Shown here: piece by piece, positions 8,683 through 14,208 of the stretch
Numbering within the stretch: the stretch's first letter is position 1
Layout: each line of letters starts with the position of its first letter
Assembly: GCA_047639165.1 (NCBI GenBank)
Contig: JBLINH010000014.1
Span: 1-20,525, forward strand
Reading direction: 5' to 3'
From: JBLINH01 sp047639165
GTDB lineage: Bacteria; Patescibacteriota; Minisyncoccia; Phycocordibacterales; JAACPR01
Length of the DNA stretch: 20,525 nt
The notes under the pieces: model-generated
What the model saw: the letters and a program-made list of their open reading frames with translations, nothing else
Told to the model about the DNA's origin: nothing
Databases searched by the model: none
Translations under genes and position numbers: made by a program

Positions 8683-9297
8683 TTAACGTAACCAATAAGT
8701 TTCAAGGCTAACTCCATAGTTAAATGAACCTTCTCCGCTCGTAATTTTTATACTCTTTACATCAACTACACGTAATTTGTCTTCCAAATCCCCCATAAAC
8801 TCATCAAATATTTCATAGGTGGTAGAGACTGAGAAACTAAGAGCAATAGTTCCTATTAGCTCAGAAGTAATACTGCTCTCATCAAAAACACTGTCGTTGT
8901 TAGAAAAGTCCTGATTGTTAGTGTTTGGTTCTGAACTAAAACCTGAATCTGAACTTGAACTTGAACTTGACTCTGAACTTGACTCTTGAACGGTAATTTC
9001 CTTAATCTTTATCCCGTAAGTTTCAGCTATATTGTTAATATCTAAAATTAGACGAACATTATCAACAGTGTCTGGCAACATTTTTTCTAGCTGTTCTCTG
9101 TTTAATTCAGATATTGAATTAAACTCATTTCTAAGACTCTCTCTTCTCTTCTCTAGAATTTTTGACTTCTCAATGTAATCATTATTCTTTTCTTTCTTTA
9201 ATTTCAGAATCTTGACTTGATCATATTGAGGATCAATAACCACAAAGAAGGATGCGATTGAGACTAGTATTAAAATTGTTGGTATCCATTTTTTCAT
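8683..9297 (-). CDS. pilO: Type IV pilus alignment protein PilO
   Basis: This 204-residue protein has an N-terminal membrane helix at about 5-22, a charged coiled-coil segment at about 26-70, and the PilO-type motif LPDTVDNVRLILDINNIAETYGI near 75-97. A ferredoxin-like fold then follows, with the typical final strand pattern ...NYGVSLETYWL. A serine/glutamate tract (106-118) sits in the middle of the periplasmic-side domain and is encoded by GAACTT hexamer repeats at 8951-8968. PilO pairs with PilN in the inner-membrane alignment complex. It starts 3 nt after pilN ends, consistent with translational coupling. Confidence 0.85.
   Translation of the reverse strand: MKKWIPTILILVSIASFFVVIDPQYDQVKILKLKKEKNNDYIEKSKILEKRRESLRNEFNSISELNREQLEKMLPDTVDNVRLILDINNIAETYGIKIKEITVQESSSESSSSSSSDSGFSSEPNTNNQDFSNNDSVFDESSITSELIGTIALSFSVSTTYEIFDEFMGDLEDKLRVVDVKSIKITSGEGSFNYGVSLETYWLR
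8951..8970. repeat. GAACTT hexamer repeat inside pilO
   Basis: Three tandem GAACTT units plus flanking near-copies encode the serine-rich loop of PilO. Six-base units keep the frame, so expansion would only change loop length. Confidence 0.75.
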
Positions 9298-9300
9298 AGT

Positions 9301-10065
9301 TTATAAATTATCAATTTCATCAAGAAGGGTATCTATTTCCTCAAGTCCTTCGTCTACAACCACTGGTTCTTCAACAGATACTGGTTCTTCAACAGATACT
9401 GATTCTTCAATAACCTCTTCTGTATCTTCTGTACTTGGGACTTCAGTATTAATATTAATATTTGATTGTCCCAAATTCTCTGAATACAGTAAGAAGTCTT
9501 CGGGACTAATTACAGCAGCAAAAGAGAAAGTTACTTCGTCGTTCTCACTTGTTTGAAGGTTAGAGAAGATTACATCTTTCATATACCCTGTTTCTCCAAA
9601 CTCGTCGGACTGTAATACTATTGAAGCAAAACTTTTAGCAACACCGCCTGCTGATATTTTAATAGAACCATCGCCATTGTTATCGAAAGTAAAAGCCTCA
9701 AATGAAACTGTTTGCAAAGTTGAATTTTCTAATAGATTAAACATAGCTCTAGGAGAAAGATGAGTAGAAAGAATTGAACTAGCAGCCACCAACCGATTAC
9801 TCAATCTATTAGCTTCTGAAACGAAAGTTGGATCGAATGATTTTTTAGATGATTGAAGTTTTTCAATCTGAGAATTAATCTGACCTTCAAGAGCTACTTT
9901 ATAGGCATACGCTCCACCTGAAAGTAATATAGCCACCAAAACCAAAATAATTGGAAAGAACGAGAAGATATTTGTTCCTCTTTCTATTCGAGTAATTTTT
10001 GACCTTTTTTCTTGGACAATTATTGGTCGCTTTGGTATGAATGACGTTTTAAACTTTGGTTCCAT
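9301..10065 (-). CDS. pilN: Type IV pilus alignment protein PilN-like
   Basis: This 254-residue protein has a basic cytoplasmic N-terminus, one membrane helix (about 33-56), a coiled-coil segment, and a PilN-like alpha/beta domain. The N-terminal segment takes the place of the PilN motif that binds PilM. The C-terminus is a low-complexity acidic tail with SVEEPVSVEEPV, encoded by two 18-bp direct repeats at 9362-9397 and a partial third. The tail is not part of typical PilN. Position between pilM and pilO supports the name. A TATAAT lies 13 nt before the ATG, so an internal promoter after pilM is possible but lacks a good -35. Confidence 0.8.
   Translation of the reverse strand: MEPKFKTSFIPKRPIIVQEKRSKITRIERGTNIFSFFPIILVLVAILLSGGAYAYKVALEGQINSQIEKLQSSKKSFDPTFVSEANRLSNRLVAASSILSTHLSPRAMFNLLENSTLQTVSFEAFTFDNNGDGSIKISAGGVAKSFASIVLQSDEFGETGYMKDVIFSNLQTSENDEVTFSFAAVISPEDFLLYSENLGQSNININTEVPSTEDTEEVIEESVSVEEPVSVEEPVVVDEGLEEIDTLLDEIDNL
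9362..9410. repeat. 18-bp tandem repeat inside pilN
   Basis: ACTGGTTCTTCAACAGAT occurs exactly at 9362-9379 and 9380-9397, followed by a partial copy to 9410. The unit is in frame and encodes the SVEEPV repeats of the acidic tail, so copy-number change would alter tail length without breaking the frame. Confidence 0.85.
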
Positions 10066-10111
10066 ATGTTATGTATGAATTATATCTTGTATAGAAATAT
10101 TATCTACAAAG

Positions 10112-11218
10112 TTATTCCATTTCTTGAAGTTTCCGAAGAGCTAATCCCATCGCTGTTGAAAATGCGTAACCTGTTTTTTTCAAAATATCTTGCAAAAATG
10201 CTGGTGTTTCAACTTTAGAAAACGGATCACCCGGAACAACATCTATACCAATTTGTTTCTTTGCTCTTTCAACAAATCCCTCAAGAAGTGCTCCTCCTCC
10301 AACAACCATTACTTTTGATACACTTTTGTTTCTACTTTTTTGGAAATTAAGTAAAACACTATTGACCTCACTGAAAATTGGAGACAAGACTAAGTCAGAG
10401 ACTCTGAGAATATCTTCGTCTTGTTTCTTTTCATTTTTACCATGATTTCTTTTTAATTTCTCAGCAAATTCAACCGTTACTTGCATTGCCTGTGAAATAT
10501 TTTTTGTTATCTCTTGTGAACCACGATTGATAATATGGGAATCTCTAACCAAGCCTCTCTCTACTATATATGTCTTCGTAGCAGATGCTCCCATATCAAG
10601 AATCATTACTGGCTGATTATCACCATGTTCTAGAACTGATCTAATCGTAGAAAACATTTCTACTTCAAAGAAAGTTGTTTTAAGTTTCGATGCGTTGATA
10701 ATATTAGAATATGAATTCAAAACATCATTATGAATCGCAACTACTAAAACTTGGTTTTGTTGCATCTTCTCAGAACTTGAATTATCTGAACTATCTGTTA
10801 AGTGCGGAATTACAAACCAATCTAAAGATACTTCAGAGATAGGTACTGGAATATATTTACGAGCTTCGATTGGAATCATTTTATCAAGTTGAGATTCATT
10901 CATTTGTGGCATCGTAACAATTGAAACCATACTAGATTTCATTGGAATAGAGATCGCAGAATCTCTTGTAGAAGCTTTAGCTTCTACAAGAACATCTCTT
11001 AACGCTTCTACGATTTTTTCTTCAGGCAGTCTAACTGACTTACCGATCTCAACATCAGCATATGGACCTAGCGATAGCTCTCCATATGTTTCAAGGACAG
11101 CTTTACCTCTTTTTTTCTTAAGTTGAACAACCTTAATGGATGATGACCCAATATCAATACCAATGACACTGTCACTTTTGGTTCCGCCTAAAATTTTACT
11201 AAAGAAGCTATTGGCCAT
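10112..11218 (-). CDS. pilM: Type IV pilus actin-like ATPase PilM
   Basis: With ATG at 11218 this is 368 residues. A TTG at 11236 would add six residues and is less likely. PilM is an actin/FtsA-fold ATPase on the cytoplasmic face that binds the PilN N-terminus. Motifs: phosphate-1 GIDIGSSSIKVVQL (20-33), phosphate-2 ILDMGASATKTYIV (206-219), adenosine VMVVGGGALLEGF (303-315). The block IPIEARKYIPVPISEVSLDW (115-134) is typical of PilM. It is the first gene of the operon and is divergently oriented from the comF-like gene with only 47 bp between them. Confidence 0.95.
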   Translation of the reverse strand: MANSFFSKILGGTKSDSVIGIDIGSSSIKVVQLKKKRGKAVLETYGELSLGPYADVEIGKSVRLPEEKIVEALRDVLVEAKASTRDSAISIPMKSSMVSIVTMPQMNESQLDKMIPIEARKYIPVPISEVSLDWFVIPHLTDSSDNSSSEKMQQNQVLVVAIHNDVLNSYSNIINASKLKTTFFEVEMFSTIRSVLEHGDNQPVMILDMGASATKTYIVERGLVRDSHIINRGSQEITKNISQAMQVTVEFAEKLKRNHGKNEKKQDEDILRVSDLVLSPIFSEVNSVLLNFQKSRNKSVSKVMVVGGGALLEGFVERAKKQIGIDVVPGDPFSKVETPAFLQDILKKTGYAFSTAMGLALRKLQEME

Positions 11219-11241
11219 AGATGTTTTAAAATACAACTAAT

Positions 11242-11250
11242 ATTATATCA
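11242..11250 (-). promoter_or_regulatory. Extended -10 promoter of the pilus operon
   Basis: On the minus strand TGA-TATAAT is an extended -10 consensus. It ends 23 nt before the pilM ATG, giving a leader of roughly 16 nt with no SD sequence. The -35 region would fall in or near the divergent comF-like gene. Confidence 0.55.
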
Positions 11251-11265
11251 TTTCTATACCAACAC

Positions 11266-11847
11266 ATGAATGTAATTAATACACTTTTAAACTATATCTT
11301 TCCTAAAGATATAATAATTCTAGAATTGGAACGACTATCACCTAGAGAAATATTTGATATGTGCAGAAAATCTAAAAAAAGAAATTCAATATTCTCGTAC
11401 AAAGATCCAGTGGTGAAAAAAATGATCAGAGAGATTAAATATATGAAGAACATGAATCTAATCAAAAAATGTGCTCGCATCATATATATGTATCTACCAA
11501 AAGATACATATACTATAATCCCTGTCCCCGCAGGGAAAAGAAGGATAAAAGAATATGGATATTCTCAATGTGAGCTGTTGGTAAAAGAAATAGAGAAGAT
11601 CGATACAGAAAAAGTTTTTAAATACTCGTACAACAATCTGAATAAAACAAAAAATACAAAATCTCAAAACAAGATTAAAAACAGAGAAGAGAGATTAAAC
11701 AATTTAATCGGTTGTTTTGAACTAAAAGAAAAGGTTAAAGGAAAAATAATCTTAATAGATGACGTTTACACCACAGGTGCAACAATGAAGGAGATTTCTA
11801 AACTTTTCGACACTGAAGACCTAGTTCCCTTCACCATTTCCCATTAG
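11266..11847 (+). CDS. ComF-family phosphoribosyltransferase-like protein
   Basis: This 193-residue protein belongs to the ComFC family, related to competence protein ComF and orotate phosphoribosyltransferases. Evidence is IIPVPAGKRRIKEYGYSQCELL (84-105), matching the family's VPVP...R..GFNQ..LL pattern. K.K.TKSQNKIKNREERLNNLIGCF (about 127-151) matches the KTQ..L...R..N..GAF pattern. The PRPP-binding loop is ILIDDVYTTGAT (162-173). The N-terminal zinc-ribbon cysteines of classic ComF are absent (only isolated Cys). The gene is very AT- and Lys/Asn-rich. In naturally competent bacteria ComF acts on incoming single-stranded DNA with pilus machinery, so divergence from the pilus operon fits, but the role here is inference. 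Confidence 0.85.
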   Translation: MNVINTLLNYIFPKDIIILELERLSPREIFDMCRKSKKRNSIFSYKDPVVKKMIREIKYMKNMNLIKKCARIIYMYLPKDTYTIIPVPAGKRRIKEYGYSQCELLVKEIEKIDTEKVFKYSYNNLNKTKNTKSQNKIKNREERLNNLIGCFELKEKVKGKIILIDDVYTTGATMKEISKLFDTEDLVPFTISH

Positions 11848-11877
11848 TTGACAAATTTATTTAATATGAAATAATAT
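11848..11877 (+). promoter_or_regulatory. Sigma-70-type promoter for the 57-codon unit
   Basis: A perfect -35 TTGACA at 11848-11853 begins immediately after the comF-like stop. TAATAT at 11872-11877 follows an 18-bp spacer (ATAATA at 17 bp is the alternative register). It is the best -35 consensus in the window. Confidence 0.8.
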
Positions 11878-11909
11878 AGAAAGAACTTAACAAAGAAAGG
11901 AGGAATTAT

Positions 11910-12083
11910 ATGTTCTATTATAGGATCACGTACAAGTATCAACGATTTGGGCTGCTATATAGTCACGTGGAGAAAATCCGGTCAGAAATGGCGATCGGAA
12001 CCTTAAGATTAGCTAGAAAGCTAATCATGGACCTTCACCCAAATCGAATTCACATCGACATTGTCGATGTGCGAGAAAACTAA
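11910..12083 (+). CDS. Unrecognised 57-residue basic protein
   Basis: I do not recognise this family. The frame has ATG at 11910 preceded by AAAGGAGG six nucleotides upstream, the strongest SD in the window. The product begins MFYYRITYKYQRFG and ends RIHIDIVDVREN. Its pattern suggests strand, helix (about 24-43), strand, a compact alpha/beta fold. Arg and Lys are frequent. It has its own promoter and ends directly at a strong terminator, so it is an independent transcription unit. Base composition is visibly more GC-rich than the adjacent comF-like gene. Three perfect inverted repeats lie in or across the frame (CGATTTGGG with CCCAAATCG, 12007-12026, 12051-12071), so the transcript may also act as structured RNA. 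Confidence 0.72.
   Translation: MFYYRITYKYQRFGLLYSHVEKIRSEMAIGTLRLARKLIMDLHPNRIHIDIVDVREN
12007..12026 (+). repeat. Perfect 8-bp hairpin in the 57-codon unit
   Basis: GATTAGCT-agaa-AGCTAATC is an exact stem with a 4-nt loop inside the reading frame. Confidence 0.8.
12051..12071 (+). repeat. Perfect 9-bp hairpin in the 57-codon unit
   Basis: CACATCGAC-att-GTCGATGTG is an exact stem with a 3-nt loop near the 3' end of the reading frame. Confidence 0.8.
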
Positions 12084-12084
12084 T

Positions 12085-12117
12085 AAAGACCACCCTGTCC
12101 ACTGGGTGGTCTTTTTA
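12085..12117 (+). terminator. Terminator of the 57-codon unit
   Basis: AAAGACCACCC paired with GGGTGGTCTTT forms an 11-bp perfect stem around an 8-nt loop, followed by a short T-run. It begins 1 nt after the stop codon. Confidence 0.92.
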
Positions 12118-12120
12118 CGT

Positions 12121-12169
12121 ATTGGCGGGCTGTCTCGAATTAGAACCAAAATCGGTTAAGCCCCCCAAT
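12121..12169. repeat. Interrupted inverted repeat
   Basis: ATTGGCGGGCT and AGCCCCCCAAT pair with one mismatch around a nested AACC/GGTT stem. It follows the terminator of the 57-codon unit by a few bases. The function is unknown. Confidence 0.65.
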
Positions 12170-12358
12170 GTTTATTTAAGACTTTTGCAGTCTACTAAAT
12201 CGATGAGTCTCGAGTAGAGTAAAAAAGGAGATCCAAAAGAAGACTAGAGTACATATAAAAAACACCATCTACGCTCGAAAAAGTACTGAGACTGAAAACC
12301 ATAAGTATTATCATATAACAGAAGGTTATCACTCCGATACTTTGTTCTTACTGCGGAC

Positions 12359-12384
12359 TTCCTCGTGTTAACTGTTAGATGCGG
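12359..12384. repeat. Direct repeat, left copy
   Basis: TTCCTCGTGTTAACTGTTAG continues to ATGCGG and matches 13675-13700 at 24 of 26 positions. The two differences change GTTAAC to GCTAGC, so the central six-base palindrome is kept in both copies. Confidence 0.85.
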
Positions 12385-12397
12385 TGTTTGTTGGACA

Positions 12398-13414
12398 TTA
12401 TTCAACCGTTCTTTCTGCCCTTGTATCAATCTTGTTCCACATCTCGTGTCCAATAATAACTGAGCATATAACAAGCAAGTACACCAAAAATAGCATCGGA
12501 AGCGACAGTGTTATGTTGTGGAGCTGATCAACAATAGTAATAGCTGTCCACGAAGTAATTGATATTGCTCCAGCAACAGTCGCAAACTTTTCCCAAAAAA
12601 ATGTTCTTTCCTTGTGCCCCTCTTTGACATTTTTTAACATTCTACGAGTTATTACTCCTGACAAAAGAATTCCATTTATTATTAAAATACCAACAACTAT
12701 TTGGGCGAAATAGAAACGTGGTGTAAGAACTATTGCCTGTGGATATATAAGAAGAGTACTAAGTAAATCAAGAGAAAGTCCTATCCAAATAACCTTGCTA
12801 ATTTTTGGAAAATACGGAAATATATTTCTTTGTACAAAGGGGGCGTTTTGTGTACTGAGAAATAGTAAATCAAGACACAGCACTGTTCCAATGGTAAAAA
12901 TTGAATGAAACCCATGAAAAATGTGGAAAATAATTTCATTCAAAGGTAGTCCACGTAAATCGGTGTAATAACTAATCCCAATAGAAGCCATTAGAAAAAC
13001 CACAGGGTAAAACCATGAAAAACCAAATCTTGAACCAATAAGAAATGAAGGTTTTTTATTGTAAATAACAAAAAACATAACTATTCCAATAATTCCAAGA
13101 TACAACGGAGTCATCAAAAGCATTGCATTTAATGTGTCCACTTTTGTAGTAACAAGAGTTACTCCTTCGTGAGCTTGCGTTGGTATCAACATTGTAAGCA
13201 AAAACCATGTAGTAGTTACTAATAGCCCACCACCAACAACAAGCCAGCGCATACGCAAACCAATCCAGCTTAAAAAAACTCCTGCTGGATCAGTCATTTT
13301 TTTATTATTAGCAAGATGTAAAAACACAATACCCCACAATGATGCTGCTCCCATAACAGACCAACCAAATTGACGACCAAATGATAGTAGTTGATAGAAT
13401 TCGATGCCCCACAT
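12398..13414 (-). CDS. Polytopic integral membrane protein, unrecognised
   Basis: With ATG at 13414 this is 338 residues. A TTG at 13426 would add four residues and overlap the upstream gene. About nine membrane helices are apparent, near 13-33, 56-76, 96-120, 131-151, 172-190, 208-230, 237-258, 277-297 and 304-325. Histidines occur in or next to helices (FLHLANN, HIFHGFHSIF, IIGHEMW), which would suit haem or metal binding, but there is no motif I can name. Similar phrases (LSWIGLRMRWLVVGGG and VIWIGLSLDLLSTLL) hint at an internal duplication. It is co-transcribed with the 58-residue membrane protein and lies between the 26-bp direct repeats. Confidence 0.8.
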   Translation of the reverse strand: MWGIEFYQLLSFGRQFGWSVMGAASLWGIVFLHLANNKKMTDPAGVFLSWIGLRMRWLVVGGGLLVTTTWFLLTMLIPTQAHEGVTLVTTKVDTLNAMLLMTPLYLGIIGIVMFFVIYNKKPSFLIGSRFGFSWFYPVVFLMASIGISYYTDLRGLPLNEIIFHIFHGFHSIFTIGTVLCLDLLFLSTQNAPFVQRNIFPYFPKISKVIWIGLSLDLLSTLLIYPQAIVLTPRFYFAQIVVGILIINGILLSGVITRRMLKNVKEGHKERTFFWEKFATVAGAISITSWTAITIVDQLHNITLSLPMLFLVYLLVICSVIIGHEMWNKIDTRAERTVE

Positions 13415-13415
13415 A

Positions 13416-13592
13416 TTATTTATCAAAAATGATTAGAACCACTCCAACAGCATAAAAAAATTTTGTTATTTTCCAAAACACAAAATCTCCTGTAGTAGCA
13501 ACAGTAATTACACTTGCAAGAATTGTTAACCCAGCAAAAAGCATGACAACCTCACTTTTTCTTTGAAATAATTTACTGATGATTGTTTGCAT
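13416..13592 (-). CDS. Small two-helix membrane protein, unrecognised
   Basis: With ATG at 13592 this is 58 residues (a TTG at 13628 would add 12). After a basic amphipathic start (MQTIISKLFQRKSE), two membrane helices follow at about 15-34 and 37-55. The stop lies 1 nt before the start of the polytopic membrane-protein gene, so the pair form a two-gene operon and probably a complex. No homology is recognised. Confidence 0.65.
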   Translation of the reverse strand: MQTIISKLFQRKSEVVMLFAGLTILASVITVATTGDFVFWKITKFFYAVGVVLIIFDK

Positions 13593-13624
13593 ACTAGAGA
13601 GTTTAATTATGAATATATTATTAC

Positions 13625-13658
13625 ACAAAACACGCCTCGTATTAAGGGTGTGTTTTGT
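13625..13658 (+). repeat. 12-bp hairpin between small membrane gene and tRNA-Ser
   Basis: ACAAAACACGCC and GGTGTGTTTTGT pair fully on the plus strand with one G-U wobble. On the minus strand that position is an A-C mismatch. The plus side is followed by a T-rich stretch. It may be a terminator or a protein site; no plus-strand gene upstream needs it. Confidence 0.6.
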
Positions 13659-13674
13659 TCTATCTATTTTATAG

Positions 13675-13700
13675 TTCCTCGTGCTAGCTGTTAGATGCGG
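13675..13700. repeat. Direct repeat, right copy, abutting tRNA-Ser
   Basis: This copy matches 12359-12384 at 24 of 26 positions. On the minus strand it begins within the last three bases of the tRNA-Ser gene (including the discriminator base) and continues downstream of it. Confidence 0.85.
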
Positions 13701-13784
13701 AGAGTAAGGGATTCGAACCCTTGAAGGGCGTAAACCCTTACTTCGTTAGCAGTGAAGCGCTTTCGACCACTCAGCCAACTCTCC
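13698..13784 (-). tRNA. tRNA-Ser (anticodon GCU)
   Basis: The 7-bp acceptor stem GGAGAGT/ACTCTCC, D-arm, anticodon loop CTGCTAA (anticodon GCT), long class II variable arm and T-arm GGGTTCGAATCCC are all present. The discriminator is G, as expected for serine. The base pair next to the anticodon loop is an A-C mismatch. CCA is not encoded. Confidence 0.95.
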
Positions 13785-13834
13785 AGTTGATAAAATGTAC
13801 CACAAAAACCAGTTTCTTTCTATTCCATCATTAA

Positions 13835-13842
13835 TGTATAAT
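13835..13842 (+). promoter_or_regulatory. -10 element upstream of the acidic membrane protein
   Basis: TATAAT at 13837-13842 is preceded directly by TG. No clear -35 is seen. It lies about 40 nt before the ATG at 13882. Confidence 0.5.
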
Positions 13843-13881
13843 ATTCGAAGACAATTTAGTCATTAATTTTAAGTATAAAAC

Positions 13882-14133
13882 ATGTATAAAACTGATCAGA
13901 AAGGTGGAGCCCTTTTATGGATTATAATCATTATCATCATCGCAGTAGGAGGATACCTACTTATGAACGGAGACGATAATGATGACGCCCAAGAAGTTGA
14001 GGAAGCAACAACTGAAGAGATGGTGGAGAATACTGACGAAGTTATGATGGAAGAAGAAGTTATGGAAGACGAAGTTATGGAAGACGAAGTTATGATGGAA
14101 GACGAAGCTATGGAAGAAACTCCAGCTCAATAG
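13882..14133 (+). CDS. Single-pass membrane protein with Met-rich acidic repeat tail
   Basis: This 83-residue protein has an N-terminal membrane helix (about 11-28, very Ile-rich, LLWIIIIIIIAVGGYLLM). The following domain of about 50 residues is almost wholly Glu, Asp, Met and Val, with repeated VMEDE units. The DNA behind these carries tandem 15-bp repeats at 14056-14085 (GAAGTTATGGAAGAC twice) and a longer variant to 14103. After cleavage or anchoring the acidic tail would face outside. Methionine clusters could bind metal or absorb oxidants, but this is speculation. It has its own -10 element and terminator and is not a recognised family. Confidence 0.75.
   Translation: MYKTDQKGGALLWIIIIIIIAVGGYLLMNGDDNDDAQEVEEATTEEMVENTDEVMMEEEVMEDEVMEDEVMMEDEAMEETPAQ
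14056..14103. repeat. 15-bp tandem repeat inside the acidic protein gene
   Basis: GAAGTTATGGAAGAC is repeated exactly at 14056-14070 and 14071-14085, then as an 18-bp variant to 14103. Units are in frame. Confidence 0.85.
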
Positions 14134-14150
14134 TATATAAAGGAAGTATG

Positions 14151-14178
14151 AAAACCCATCGACAGATGGGTTTTTGTT
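14151..14178 (+). terminator. Terminator after the acidic protein gene
   Basis: AAAACCCATC-gaca-GATGGGTTTT is a perfect 10-bp stem followed by TTGTT. Its T-run overlaps the -35 box of recG. Confidence 0.92.
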
Positions 14179-14202
14179 ATACCCCAGCATATAAGCTAGA
14201 AT
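14174..14202 (+). promoter_or_regulatory. recG promoter, likely leaderless
   Basis: TTGTTA (14174-14179) and TAGAAT (14197-14202) are separated by 17 bp. Only six bases separate the -10 box from the recG ATG, so the predicted transcription start is the A of the start codon. Confidence 0.65.
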
Positions 14203-14208
14203 AGCCAC

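Larger units (their letters stand above)
12118..12397. other. Non-coding stretch with inverted repeats
   Basis: No credible gene is seen. It contains an 11-bp inverted repeat with one mismatch (12121-12131 with 12159-12169) enclosing AACC-aaaatc-GGTT, and a small perfect hairpin AGACT-tttgc-AGTCT near 12179-12193. AACACCATCTA (12261-12271) nearly complements TAGATGCGGTGTT close to 12377-12389. The left copy of a 26-bp direct repeat is at 12359-12384. A structured RNA on the minus strand downstream of the membrane-protein gene is possible but unproven. Confidence 0.6.

Noticed and set aside
12355..12364. GAGGAAGTCC on the minus strand, resembling the conserved RNase P RNA segment GAGGAAAGTCC
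   Set aside because: One base is missing, and the rest of the RNase P core is not found in the short stretch available. Most of the similarity falls in the direct repeat, whose other copy diverges right after GAGGAA.
12244..12474. Minus-strand open frame of 76 codons
   Set aside because: It overlaps the end of the membrane-protein gene and the direct repeat in another frame, with no SD or recognisable motif.
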